DNA of 64,000 nt from Adiantum capillus-veneris. Its lineage: Eukaryota; Streptophyta; Polypodiopsida; Polypodiales; Pteridaceae. The notes beneath the pieces are model-generated. The model ran no database searches and had not been told where the DNA came from. It worked only from the letters and a program-made list of their open reading frames with translations. Both the position numbers and the translations under genes were made by a program. Positions 47,546-59,469 of the stretch are shown here, one piece after another. The DNA lies in NCBI GenBank assembly GCA_014529385.2, contig CM043950.1:83462843-83526842 (forward strand), given 5' to 3'. Each line of letters opens with the position of its first letter. Within the stretch, counting starts at the first letter, position 1.

Positions 47546-49284
47546 CAAGATATGCGGCTAGGATGCATACATATACACAATGAAACATGCCATGGAAAAC
47601 AATTTCAAGATCCACGCCCAAATGTGGAATGGGGTGGTCAGAGAATAAGGTGAGAGGAGTGGTGAGTGAGTGAGAATGGGCTCGCTACTCGTGCATGTAG
47701 TAAGGAAGATAACGAGGTCAGGGATACATGCAAGTATGCTCACTTCTCATACAAGAGGTGGCGAATCCGCACACCTCAAGATGGAAGTAGCAAGATGATA
47801 GGAATATGAGAGGGAGAGAGAGTGTGTGTGTATGGTGGCGAATCCACACACCTTAACATAAGCAAAAAAAAAAAGGCAAGGAACAAGCATAGACCATACT
47901 CACAATGAGATGTATCCAAAGCGACACAAAGTATGGCACCAAGATGGAGTGTGTTGATTGCTTGCAAAAGATGAATACAATAGGTAGCGTATGGCAGGAA
48001 AATGAGAAGGGAACAAGATCGTAGGAGGCATAATGGAGAGATGGGAGTTGATAACGAGGAATATCATGAGTGTGTCCACCCTTCTTCTTCTTGAAATTGT
48101 GTCTTCAACCCTTAATTACAAGTGGTGTGGAGGTGTGGTGCTTATCTTTTGTGCATGGTGATGGTGATGATGATGGTGTTGTGATTATGTGATTAGGGTT
48201 CATGCTACAAGCATGTAGCACAAGAGTGTGTATGGATAGGTGTGTGTGTGTGTGTGTGTGTGTGTTTTAAGTGAGCTCTCATGGCCTCCTTATATAGGGA
48301 AGGAGGGGAGGATTTAGCAATATTTCTATTTGAGGTGAGTGTCCCACTTTGGTGACTAGGAAAATGGGGTGCATGTGACTGTGGCTCCCATCTTGTCTTC
48401 TCATTATTTAAAATACCGGAGTCAATAGAGAGAGAAGATGAGAGAATGTGGGTAGGATGTAGAGGATAGGAGATATTTACAATAGTCTAGCTTTGGCTAG
48501 ACATAAGCTTATTAGGGAGAGAAGAGAGAGGTAAGACATTTACAAGAGAGATTGTCAAAGGTGGATAGTTGTTGATGAGGATGGATCCTCCAAAAATGGT
48601 GATAGAATCACTCTAGACTTGCCAAGACCTCATTAAAAGAGCCTTGTCTCTTGTAATCATGCTTGAAGACTTGTTGAACCATAGCCATTCTAGAGGGAAG
48701 AAAATTGGGGATGGCCTGTGTCACCATTACACGAGAAAACTGGGGTCCACTACAAAAATCATATCTCCGTGTTCATAACTCCAAAAATTCTGAAAAAAAT
48801 TGAGCTAAAAGTTGAGATCACGAGCTACATCTTTCATGTTGAACGCTCCTTCAGATTCGGGGTTCTTCTTTACTTAAAAAATTCAGCCAAATAATGTATT
48901 ATTTGTGACTGCAAAAGTCTTTTGGTGGTCCCCTTTGAGTGGACTTCTCTCTTGCCTTCAAGTGTAAGCTCCTTCATGTGTATGAAAACATGACCTAGAG
49001 TTTTGAAAAGAGTGGCAATCATCTAGATGGAGGTATTATTGAAATTTGAAAGTGGGGTTGAGGTTTGAAAATGAAAACTAGTGAATAAAATATTTGGTAG
49101 GGTGGAATAATATATATACATGAAAAATATATTAGAAAATACTAAACTATATAATGTAATTTAGAATATATATATTTAATATTTAAGGTCAAAAGAGATA
49201 TCAACAAAGAAAGCTTACTTATTTATGCTACATCGTGATTGATTAGCATAAGTCTTATTTATTTAATAAAGGCTAAAACTTTTT
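47546..49284. other. Non-coding stretch inside the hAT element
   Basis: No gene is seen. It includes a 20-base GGTGGCGAATCC-type word repeated near 47757 and 47834, and a (GT)n run at 48241-48266. AT content rises sharply after 49060. Confidence 0.6.
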
Positions 49285-49371
49285 GTGAAAAAGGGAAGAA
49301 AAATCAAAAGTAACTTATATAATAGGAAATATTTTGGTAAAAGGGAAAAGATATATGGGGGGTTTCCATGC

Positions 49372-49950
49372 ATGGAAAAGCTTGCCTCAACGGTTGAGGA
49401 CATTCGCAGTACTGCAATTATCGTCACACGGCAAGAGATGTCATTGGCACTAGAAGGTGCATCAATGGAAGTGCACCAAGTTAAGGAGGAGCTTCAAACT
49501 CAACTCAACCAAGCATCGCAAGCTACACAAGGCTCTCATGCAGAAGAAACCCTAAATAGAGACTTGCAAAGGTAGGGGAAGGTGCTATCTCGCCACATAA
49601 AAGAGTTAGAGGTGACTATAAAAAAACAAAATGCTACCACATTTATTGAGCACCCAACATCTATTGAGACCCCTCCAGCTTCTGGTGAGCATGGTGGTCC
49701 TTGCCCCATATGTAGATCATTCTTTCATGAGTGGTGTGGTCACTTCAGCTTGCCATGCGGACATATGTATCATATATCATGCTTGATGCAAAGCATGATG
49801 AATAACTTTCATTGTGCTATATGTGAGTATGAGATACCCAAAAAGCTATATGCAATGTTCAAAATGTCTGAAGACTATAATAAGCTTAAAGGTCAGCGTG
49901 AACAGGAGAATGAAGATATTCTCACAAATATTTCACTATCACTTGGATAG
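49372..49950 (+). pseudogene. Coiled-coil RING-H2 protein carried by the hAT element
   Basis: From the ATG at 49372 (the frame is open back to 49285) a Glu/Gln-rich helical region, VHQVKEELQTQLNQASQA, looks like a coiled coil. After one in-frame TAG (49573-49575) a Lys-rich stretch follows and then a full RING-H2 finger: CPIC, 14 residues, CGHMYHISC, 10 residues, CAIC. That is the C3H2C3 zinc pattern typical of RING E3 ubiquitin ligases. The tail is charged and ends NISLSLG. The TAG lies in AGGTAGGGG, which could instead be an intron donor, so the gene may be either broken or spliced. It lies opposite in strand to the transposase. A protein of this type would move ubiquitin onto a partner; the partner is unknown. 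Confidence 0.7.
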
Positions 49951-50269
49951 TTTTTGTAACATTTGAAAACATTTACTCGTTGTCTTGCGAGAATTTATTA
50001 GTGAATTGTGAATTGTCTTCACTTCAACTTCAATTATGATATGTGATAATGCAACGATTTGTTAGGGCTTTGTATATTATGAAGCTTTAATAGTGATTTG
50101 TGGCCTTGTAAAGGTTTTTAAGGGCTTCGTTTATTATTAAGCAAATGTCTAAACCTTAAACTAAATATAAAAAAAATCTTATAAGATAAACAGTTTTTGA
50201 ACTTAACCAGAAGTCACTCAATGGATTTGATAATCTATTAATTAAACCACCGTCGCTTGCTACGACGGG

Positions 50270-52545
50270 TCAAAGTTGGTTCAATTTCCAAATCTCTTCA
50301 ATCTCTTCTAAAGTACATGTAGTTTCTACTTCATGAGATTCCCCTTGCAGCTCATTGTCTTCGTCCACCTCATCATTGGTTACATCATAAGTCCATCGCG
50401 GCATCTCCTCTCTATAGCTCTCAGCTTGCACTCTCGCCAATAGCCGATGGTTGCAGTAGATATACACCAATTTTTCAGCTCTTGAATTTAGAAGGCGGTT
50501 TCTGAAGGTGGAATGTACATATTTATATGTACTCCAGTTTCTCTCAGAACTTGAATTGGATGCACATTGGGCTAGGATTCTAATAGCTAGGAGTTTAAGG
50601 GTGAGTGCACTACCACCATTCATCATCCACCACTTCCACGCTGGTTGCTCCGTGGCAAGTTTCTGCACAAATTCTATACCAAAATTACCCTCTTTGAGTT
50701 TAAACTTCGTAAGATCAGTAACTGTTGATGCATGCTCATCAGGATCATCATAAAACCTGCCTATCACATCATAAAAGTCTTCCAACACCTCCTCATCAAG
50801 TTTGTCTATTTCCATTGCCTAATACTCTGGATCCAATAATAAAGCTACGCTGTGTAGTGGACTATGTGCTCCAACCCATCGACCATGCACATACTTTCTC
50901 AAAATTTCTCTCCTCTTTTGAGTGAATGGCGTCTTCCAAGGCTTCACAATTGGCTCCTGGGGCTCCTCTGGATTTGCAAGGCTTTCTTGAACAGTCCACC
51001 AAGCCATCCACACCTTACATATGTTAGGCAAGGCAGAATCCAGTTGGCGTAATGCGAGCATAATTGGCATCATGACATTGTGCACATCCACCACATCATC
51101 CCAGAAGTGGCGATCAGCTAGTAGATCTCTGATCACCCCTATTTTTCTTTTTATCTTCTCCCTTTGACCAGCCTCCCATTATGAAAAAGTGGCACAAACA
51201 AATGTCTCCATCACAACATTATTATTTTTTATTAGTGATTCTACCGTATAGTAGTTGGTGCAAAATCTAGTTTCGCACGGCAGTTTTAACATAGTAGACA
51301 TCCTCTAACGGTACATGTCAAGAACCCTCTGACGCTTCAAAACAAACTTGACTATTAAGCGAGCATTGTCTACTATCCATTTGAACCACTCTGTGTCCTC
51401 CCTCTTGTACCAATCTTGCAATACCAAGTTCAAGCTGTGTGTACTGCAACCATCACTATATAGGTGAGAGAAGCGACTTTCAAGTATCCTACCTGAAGCC
51501 CTCTACCTGCAGCCCTGCAATTTTTGGCATTGTCCATGATTACTTGGACAACATTTTCTTTTCCAAGTTCCTCTACTGCATCGCCAATGATGTCAGCTAT
51601 AAAACTGCCAGACTCTATTTGACCAGAGCTATCCACAGCTTTGATAAAACATTCACCACGAGGACATACAAGCATGATGTTGATCAATGGCCGCCTTTGA
51701 ACGTTGGACCAACCATCACTAACTATGGTGTATCCAGATTGTTCTTTTGCATTTAATATTACCCTTTCAATATCCTGTTGTGTGCTTGTGTAACATTTAT
51801 CCAATAGTTGGTTTCTCATATGGTGATATGTTGGAGGGGTAAATCCAGCACCAAACTCCCCAATGCGTTTCCAAGATGACTTCCATGCATCACGGGTGAC
51901 AATGGCCAATGATCCCCCAATAAAATAGACGGCTTTAGCTAGTGCAAGTTGTGCTTCTTCTAAGGCAAGAGTTTTGAAGCTCGTCTGTAAGCTAACTTGT
52001 CTACTTTTTGACGATCCTACGTCAAAGTCAGGAGATCCATGGTTTGGAGGTGTAGTTCCATCGATATGAGAAGTTGGTTCCCTGCTTTGGGTGCTTCCAT
52101 TGGTGGGCGTTACACCCAATGATCCCTCATACTGGTTTGATCTTATCGATACCGGGGTGTGATGGTCGAAAGTAGAGAGTTATGATCTTTTGATCATGGA
52201 AATTAGCTTACCAATTAAAGCTTTTAAGCGCATATCTGCTTCTTCTGCACCTAAACCCTTACACTTTCCTCCTTGGATTCTGGTATTGCCACCTAGAAAA
52301 TGATCCCTTATTCTTGGTGCTCCTCCAGATTTCTCTTCGCCACAAAAGTTACATTTCCAATATTGATACTTATTTAAATTTGTGGCAAAATTCCACTCGG
52401 GTCCTGGACTTTTTCCACCTGCCTTTCACTTGCCTTGCGAAGTGGTGCCCTGCGAAGCAGGACCTCGCATTGAGGTAGGAGGTCTCCTCAAGGAAGCCAG
52501 GCTTGAGACACCAACATCACCGCTCACATTCCCGGTGGAAGACAT
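50270..52545 (-). pseudogene. hAT transposase (BED, DUF659, dimerisation domains)
   Basis: The likely ATG is at 52545. In order I see a BED zinc finger (WKCNFCGEEKSGGAPRIRDH, then its His after the loop, about 52260-52345), DUF659 (TIVSDGWSNVQRRPLINIML, and VQVIMDNAKNCRAAGRGL near 51520), a central region, and the hAT C-terminal dimerisation domain (LAIRILAQCASNSSSERNWS near 50540). The Asp in SDGW and in MDNA are candidate DDE acids. One stop near 52430, one near 52180, a gap in frame at 51137-51430 and a stop at 50816-50818 break the gene. Usual plant hAT transposases have 600-800 residues, which fits. Cuts and rejoins hAT ends. Confidence 0.88.
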
Positions 52546-52700
52546 ACTTATTGGATGCCTGCAATACCAATAAACATAGCTCAGTATGCTATCTCTTATT
52601 TCAAGTATTATTCAAACCAAACATCAGTGTTATAATCAATATGACACACAAGCATAGTAGTGAAGCCTCAAGGGAATAAACCTCAATCTACTCAAACATT

Positions 52701-53455
52701 AGCAAGAAAATACAACGGTGAATCAAATATGCGATCAGTCCATCCCAAAAGTAGAGATGTCGACCCAAAGATTCACCTTCCTACCCTTTCATGAATCAGT
52801 CCAGTCCAAAAAAGAACTAATGACCCATGATTGGAGCTCTAATCGAAATAGCAAGCAAATACAGCGGTGAATCAAACATGGGACCAGTCCATCCCAAAAG
52901 TAGAGATATCGACCCAAATATTCACCTTTCTACCTCCTTTCATGAATCAGTCCAGTCCAAAAAAGAACTAATGACCCATGATTGGAGCTCTAATTGGAAT
53001 AGCAAGCAAATGCAGCGGTGAATCAAACATGTGATCAGTCCATCCCAAAAGTAGAGATATTGACCTAAAGATTCACCTTTCTACCTCCTTTCATGAATCA
53101 GTCCAATCCAAAAAAGAACTAATAACCCATGATTGGATCTCTAATCGGAATAGCAAGCAAATACAACGGTGAATCAAACATGTGATCAGTCCATCCCAAA
53201 AGTAGAGATATCGACCCAAAGATTCACCTTTCTATCTCTTTTCGAGAATCAGTTCAGTCCAAAAAAGAACTAATGACCCATGATAGAAGCTCTAATCAAT
53301 ATAGCAATCAATTTAGCAAATATAACGGTGAACCAAACATGAGATTAGTCCATCCCAAATGTAGAGATACCGACCCAAAGATTCACCTTTCTACCTCCTT
53401 TCAAGAATCAGTTCAGTCCAAAAAAGAACTAATGATCCATGATCAGAGTTACATT
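52701..53455. repeat. 150-bp tandem array near the right end of the hAT element
   Basis: Five units start with AGCAA(G)CAAATACAGCGGTG-like words at 52701, 52850, 53001, 53152 and about 53315. Spacing is 149-151 bp, the last one 163. Each contains GTCCATCCCAAAAGTAGAGA and ATTCACCTTTCTACC. The sequence is unrelated to the 175-bp array. Short open frames inside it repeat the same words and are not genes. Confidence 0.92.
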
Positions 53456-53545
53456 AAGTTTTAATTTTTTTTAAAGACTATTCATTTTTTTACCTTTAGT
53501 TTTTCTTCTAAATTTTAAAGGATGACCAAATTTAGAGGAAGCGGT

Positions 53546-53565
53546 GATGTGATGTGATGTGATGT
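53546..53565. repeat. (GATGT)4 microsatellite
   Basis: Four exact head-to-tail GATGT copies between the tandem array and the GC-rich subterminal cluster. Confidence 0.9.
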
Positions 53566-53611
53566 CTACTACAGGGTTATATAGAGCCGCAAAATATGGA
53601 GGGGGTACATG

Positions 53612-53705
53612 ACGGGGCCGGCGGGATTCTTGATTTGCCCGCCGGGCCCGCCGGGTTTCTTTATAAGCCCGCCGGGCCTGCCGGGATTGTTAGTTGCCCT
53701 ACCGG
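53612..53705. repeat. Right GC-rich subterminal repeats of the hAT element
   Basis: Three to four copies of GCCCGCCGGGCCxGCCGGG-like words, the counterpart of the left cluster at 43655-43710. Confidence 0.75.
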
Positions 53706-53840
53706 TTCTATGCTTTCTACCGGTTTTCGTAAGTCATGACATTAGATATGTTATTAACATGAAAAAAATAGTGATAATAACAACAATAATTAACATTTAA
53801 CAAAATACGTCATCGCGTAATTAAAATCCCTGCTTTGGGT

Positions 53841-55279
53841 AGTACTGTTGACATTTGGCATCTGTAAACCTTCTGCATAGTTTCCTATGTATCTTCTTGA
53901 AACATGACAAATTATTCCCCAAGTCAAGCTGTAGATAGAATTATCTTTGCCCTGATATTGTCTATCCCATAAGTCTCCTATGATATGAGCTTATGTGGTT
54001 TCACGACCCAATGCATCATAGATGCTAGACTCTCATCAATATCTACGACGGTTTTGATCAAAGTATATCCTCGTTTGGTCACAACATTGAAGCTTGATTT
54101 TTGATGGAGGAGAGGTTGGCTCTAAACAGATTTTTGGTCTCACTCGGGTAATATCCTTTAGCTCTAGAGAGGATGGGCTATAATAGATTCTTTCCTCTGA
54201 AATGAACCATCCTTTCTGATCTATCACTGGACGCACTTTTATGAGCTGGTATGTGGGCCATTCAAACACTGGTTTATCCTTTTTGTACAGTTTCCCTTTT
54301 TGGCCTACATAGTGTGCATATGAATTATGTGTACCATACAAAGCTAACATCATTCTGTTTGACATGTCCCTTAAACTTATGAATGATTGTACACTTGTGA
54401 CAGTGGATGCAAAATCATTTGCAAACCTAACAGTCTTTTCAACATTCGGTGATATTTGGACATCTTGACTAAATTCATGCAGGAATTTGTTGTTCAAAGA
54501 ATCAATTTTAAGCTTTTCAGGTGCCTGTGCATCTTTATGCTGATTTTGAACTTACAGTGCTTTTACTCGTGCTTCTAACCGTAATAAAAAATCATTTGAT
54601 TGCATTAAAAGTGAGGGGTTTGATGCACTTACATCGAGATTCGCATTTCCAATTTTCTTTGTACCTTGCTTGGAATATTTCAAGTGGCTTTTTCATGTAA
54701 AGCTCTACCTGAGAAGTTTCTGCTTCTATGCTCGCCAAGTTGTCGGCATCTTCTTTCAGAACACTAGGCATCAAGCTGTAGACTGCTCCATCTTGACCTT
54801 TGTACCATCTTTAACTTGGTTCTCTAATTATATTGGCTTCTATTGGTTGATATCTTGGATCTTGCAATTCTGGCTCTCGGCTATAGATCTTACCACTGTA
54901 ATCCATATACAATGACCCTGATTGCATATGCACTAATTGGATGCTTTGCTGGCTAGTGCCGATTTTTGGATAGACACTTGGGTTGACTTTCTGAACTTCT
55001 ATCTGCACTTCATCTTTTTGGTTGCAATACTTGGCTCCACTGAAGTCTGTGAACATATGGGAGTTTTTGAATTTGGCTTTACTCTGATTAATAGGATCTT
55101 GGCTCCTGTGCTTCTTTTACTGCTTATCAAGTATCTATGGCCTTTTGAATCTGCATGTAAGACTTTATCTCCATTGTAGCGATATAGTTGTAAATCTCCT
55201 CTGTTGCACTTGTACTTGTGTTGCCACTGCTATTGGCTTGCTCTGCTTTACTTGAATTCTCGGCTCGATTTGAGTCCAT
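53841..55279 (-). pseudogene. Upstream internal frames of F, unrecognised (gag position)
   Basis: The first good start is an ATG at 55279 (MDSNRAENSSKAEQANSSGN), closed by a stop at 55127-55129. The same region continues with 54811-55056 (KYCNQKDEVQIEVQKVNPS), 54592-54774 (ELYMKKPLEIFQARYKENWK) and 54036-54497 (WPTYQLIKVRPVIDQKGWFI). Similar short words, such as YMDYSGKIY and RWYKGQDGAVYSLM, hint at internal repeats. Being first after the leader, it stands where gag is expected, but I see no gag core and no zinc knuckle. It is cut from its downstream part by the hAT insertion. Confidence 0.5.
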
Positions 55280-55299
55280 GTTCACTAGTTCTGTAAAAA

Positions 55300-56525
55300 C
55301 AATCTCCTAGCAGATTTTGGTGTTGATTAACAAAATTTTTGCTGCTCGTACTAGCCTAATCTGCAATCGCATGTGAGTTGTGTCCCTATTTCTCCGATTA
55401 GAAGCTAATTTTCAATGCAATTGCTTGCACTAGCCAATTTATAGCGTGCACATTCACTGCCAGCTTCTTGAATTGTCGATGCACTTTCCAAACCTGAGCA
55501 CGAAATTTGTTTCTGCTGCTAACAGTTTTGCGTTGGTCGATTTCAATTGTTCTTCTGCTGATTTGGTTCACTTTGTGCGGTTTGCTCTGTTTGCATCTCT
55601 TCTAACTCTTTTCGCGGTTTATTCAGTGTGCAACTCTTCACGGGATGTTTTTTTGCTTTCCTCGGTCTTTCTGGCGTTTTCTGCACTTTTGACGACTTCT
55701 TTTAATTTTTCTTAATTTTTTGTGAAATTCAAATTTTTAATTTTTTTTTGGTGTTTTTATGATTTTTAATGATTTTTTTGAAAGAGTTTTGATTTTTAAA
55801 GAATTTTTTGTGAATTTTTTAAGGTTTTATGATTTTTTTGAATTATTAGGATTTTTTGTTGATCCATTTTTTAATTTTATGAATTGTTTACTCTTTTTGT
55901 GATTTTTCTATCAATTTTAGATTTTTTACAAGTTTTTGAGTTTTTTACTATTTTTTTGAATTATCTGCGGGATCTTTAAATTTTTTGCGAATTTTCTAAG
56001 AGGTTTTTATTTGTGATTTATTTTGTTGGGGTGTGAATTTTTTTATTTTTTATTGGACTTTTTTGTGAGCTTTTTAATTTTTTTCTATTTTTTATTCTGT
56101 TTTGTGATCTATTTGATTTTTATTCTTTTTTATGTTTTTTAAATTTTTTTGTGGTTTTTTGAAGCTTTTTTTTTAATTTTTTTAATTTTTTATTTGTTAT
56201 AAAAATTAATCTTTTTTTAAAAAACTGTTTTTATGATTTTTAATTGTTTTTTCTTTTTTAAATAAGTAAACTAAATTAAATAAAAACAAAAAATTTACCT
56301 TGGCTTACCTGGCTGCACGCATGGATAGCTACAGGCGTTGACCAGCCGTGAAACGGAACTGTTGACATGCGGCACTGATTGCGGCAGTTCTCAACGCTTG
56401 AAGGCGAGAGGTGATGCAGTGTTGTGTGTGTGAATGCACATGCGTGCGCGGACTGCATCTGGGCAGAGAGAGCACGTGCGAGAGATGACGGCGGCCTGGC
56501 GTGTTGAGTCAGCTGCTGCTAACAC

Positions 56526-56608
<83 letters not shown>

Positions 56609-58533
56609 CTGACAACGGGGTTACGGTGCAGCGTTGATTACGGGTGATGGGGGAGAGTCTCGGCGCGTAGCACAAGACGCAGAGAAGGAGCAGATGGCCG
56701 GGGAGAGAGAGTGAGAGTGAGAGTTAGAGAGAGAGAGAGAGAGGGGGAGGTGAGAGAGGGTGGGGAGGAGAGGGAGCGACAATAATCGTGATTTAGGAGA
56801 GATACGGAGGGAGTTAGAGAGAGAGGGATAATTATCGGAGTTTTGGGAGGGGGTGGGGAGGAGAGAGAAAGTTAGAGAGAGAGTGGGGTGTTGGGTGGGT
56901 TCACGTGGAGCAGGAAGAAGAAGAAGAGAATTTTAATGTCGAAAAAAACTATCACAAGAGATCGTAAAGATCTAGTCAACGTCGAATTTTTTTACGCCGC
57001 AAGGCACTTCGTCGAGCTCAAGACCGGCTTTTGTTAATTTTTTATTTCCAAACGTCCAAAAATGCCAAAATTAGTTTAAAACGCTAAAATTTACGCGAAA
57101 CTCCAAAAAATTGCCAAAAAATCCAAAAATATCCCGGAAAAGTCTAGAAACCTTAGAAAATCATCGACAATCACAAGCGAACACTTCTGATACGCAAAAG
57201 CTCACCAAAAAGAGCAGTTTTTATCGAAAATGCCAAATTCGACAAAATCATCAACCAGACCCCCAGAAATAGTAGAACGCTCAAAATTTGGCAAACAAAA
57301 GCCCAAAAGCGCTCGAAATCAAACTGTAAATGCACACACAAAATAGCTCTTAAAGATCGCAAGATATCAATTTTTGTGGAATTAAACAAAAATTAATGCA
57401 AAAATTAGCCAGAAAATAACAAAAATTATCCAAAAAGTACCCAAAAAGTTTCTGCAAATTTTTCACACATAGGGGATTAGTGCAGCCAAATAAGATCATA
57501 GTAAGCACATCAATTTAATTGCCAATTAATTTGATCAATAAAATCCAACCTAGGCAACTATACCGGAAATATTTTCAACCAAATTATGTCAAAATTCGAC
57601 GCAATTGGAGTGTATAAATCCCTGTTTTGAGCTCAAAAACGCAGAAATTAACCATTACATACATCAAATTTCAATCAAAAATTGAATCAATCATGCAAAT
57701 TTAACACTTTTTAGGCACGCACACACACTATATAAAATTGGCAGTTTTTACCAATCTTTAGGTGCGCACACAAAAGGGCTAATCTTGTCAAAATTTCAAT
57801 GTGATTTCACAAATCATTAGTTGGGTATGACCATAACAGAAATCAAACATCATAATTGAAAAATCATTAAGCACACATTGATTTTTAGGTACACAAACAA
57901 GGGCAAAATAGTGCACACACCTAAAATTAGGCATCAATTAGAATGCACACACTTGATTTTAGTGCACACACACTTGCAATTGACCATCCAAGCATATTAA
58001 TTAACTCAATTAGGCATCCAATTAGCAATGTACAATCACCAATCAACAATTGAACTTGTCAAATTCATACGCCACCAAATCTTAAAAATTTTGGCAGTAC
58101 GACGGCATGAAAACGAACAATCCAAAAAATTTCAGTCCAACATAGCATCAACATTGCATTGAAATAACATAGCATCAACATTACATTGCATCATGGTGGG
58201 ATCTCTACACAATTCTACACATCTTTAGATTCTAGGGAGGTTGAGAATACCACCTTGATTACCTTTCCATTGAAGATCGATTGAACGGTTGAAAGCTCCA
58301 ATTCTTCATAGAAAATTAGTGTGTAAGTCAAAAAAATTAGTCAAATTAGCAAGGAGTTAGTGTGAAATTAGAGTGTGAACACACAATTGAGAAGATACCG
58401 TGACAAATTAGGGAATTAGGAACACATTGCTTCATGCACTCACATCCAAAATCCACAAAAACATAAACACACAAGCAAAATTAGTGAGGAAACACATCCG
58501 ATTATTCCACAATTACACTAGCGTGGGCCATTG
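55300..58533 (-). other. 3.2-kb leader of F, low-complexity
   Basis: No gene is seen between the primer site and the first ATG. On the plus strand, 55690-56280 is almost only T with A and scattered G, and 56940-57480 is A-rich. Purine-rich GA stretches lie between them. Confidence 0.65.
56529..56605. repeat. (GA)n microsatellite in the leader of F
   Basis: About 38 uninterrupted GA units, the longest pure microsatellite in the window, with further interrupted GA runs to about 56890. Confidence 0.95.
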
Positions 58534-58551
58534 TCTCCGGCAACGGTGCCA
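58534..58551 (-). other. Primer binding site of F (tRNA-Asp type)
   Basis: The minus strand reads TGGCACCGTTGCCGGAGA two bases from the LTR. It differs at two positions from TGGCGCCGTTGCCGGGGA, the site complementary to plant tRNA-Asp that several gypsy lineages use. Confidence 0.8.
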
Positions 58552-58553
58552 AA

Positions 58554-59469
58554 TATTGGGGGTTCCATCGTTGCATAGCTCCAATGACCAACAAAATTAT
58601 CAATCCGGATGGATGAGCTACCTGGCTAGGGCATGGAAACACTCACATGATTAGTGAGCTAATCATGGAAACACAAATAGTTAACTCTATGAGGTGAGCT
58701 TCTCGGCCTACGGAGGAGCTAAGCCACAATGAAGGGCAATCTCCACATCCACTTCTCTTCACCTCTACCCAATCACACACACTAACGATTTCAAGACGCA
58801 TACAACACTAATCATGTCATGCAACACACTACTCGCAAGCACACACACATAGATTTATCGAGCACCACACTCCAATCAAACCTACATGCACACACAAGCA
58901 AAAGAGGGAAATCACACAAGATTAGAGAGGAATTAACCACTAATTAGTTAAGATCTAGCTAATCTAAGCATCATAGGCAATCATAAGAAGGATGAAAGAG
59001 GCATAGTGAAAGAGAATTAAGCATCGATTAGTGTTAATTGACTCACATGAGCAAGGAGAAGCTCAGGACTCCATAGCCACACACCTCAAGAGGTCTACCA
59101 AAGAGTGCTCTCTACAAATGAGCTTGAGAATCCAAATTTGGTTTACACATTGCCTTATATACCTAGGGTAAAAATATGCAATGTCCGGGCACCCAAGGCC
59201 TTTAAGGCTCCACCAATTATCGAATCCGCAATGTAGGCACACTAACTGACTTTTCTTTACATCTTGGAACTTCCATTAAGCCCGTAACACCTTAGAGATA
59301 TTACAATGGCTTGAAATAAATCGGGAATTTACAATACATGACTATTTTGAAAAAATGTGAAAAATGTGTAACTCCAATCTTTACTGCTTCTTTGTATTCA
59401 TCCTCGATGTGTATCCGTATGTCTTTGGTCTTTAGTAGCTCCTGTTAACTGATGTTGACTCAGTTAACA
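58554..59469 (-). repeat. 5' LTR of F, 916 bp
   Basis: Intact copy next to the primer site, ending TTAACA before AGAGA. A TATA box in element orientation, TATATAAG, lies at 59154-59161. Confidence 0.9.
59154..59161 (-). promoter_or_regulatory. TATA box of the F 5' LTR
   Basis: TATATAAG on the minus strand, preceded by ACCCTAGG. The same word occurs in the 3' LTR near 39650. Confidence 0.6.

Larger units (their letters stand above)
43527..53832 (-). mobile_element. Complete 10.3-kb hAT transposon carrying extra genes
   Basis: The left end reads CAAGGATTT and the right end, read inward, CAGGGATTT; both reach ATGACGT within 20 bases. An exact 8-bp duplication flanks them. The transposase is on the minus strand in the right third. 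The rest holds a 175-bp tandem array, a kinase-like pseudogene, a second unknown frame, a RING-H2 frame and a 150-bp array. Both ends have GC-rich GCCGGGCCCGCC-type words inside the termini (43655-43710, 53615-53700). All three extra frames run opposite to the transposase. Confidence 0.88.
43519..53840. other. 8-bp target duplication (CTTTGGGT) around the hAT element
   Basis: CTTTGGGT occurs exactly at 43519-43526 and 53833-53840. Eight bases is the standard hAT duplication length. Removing the element and one copy restores an open frame across the junction in F. Confidence 0.93.
36452..59469 (-). mobile_element. LTR retrotransposon F, 23.0 kb with nested insertions
   Basis: LTRs (TGTTGGGGG to TTAACA on the plus strand) lie at 36452-39959 and 58554-59469, flanked by exact AGAGA duplications (36447-36451, 59470-59474). 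The primer site (58534-58551) and polypurine tract (39960-39972) set the minus orientation. Without its two insertions it is about 10.1 kb. Its interior carries degenerate frames and a long leader, but I could find no RT, RNase H or integrase, so it looks non-autonomous. Confidence 0.9.

Noticed and set aside
54811-55056. Possible viral (pararetrovirus-type) structural protein in F
   Set aside because: No coat-protein, movement-protein or RT motif is visible; LTRs, primer site and target duplication show an LTR retrotransposon.
55690-56280. T-rich stretch as a poly(A) tail of a retroposed gene or a LINE end
   Set aside because: It is far longer and more mixed than a poly(A) tail, lies inside the leader of F, and has no LINE-like coding sequence next to it.
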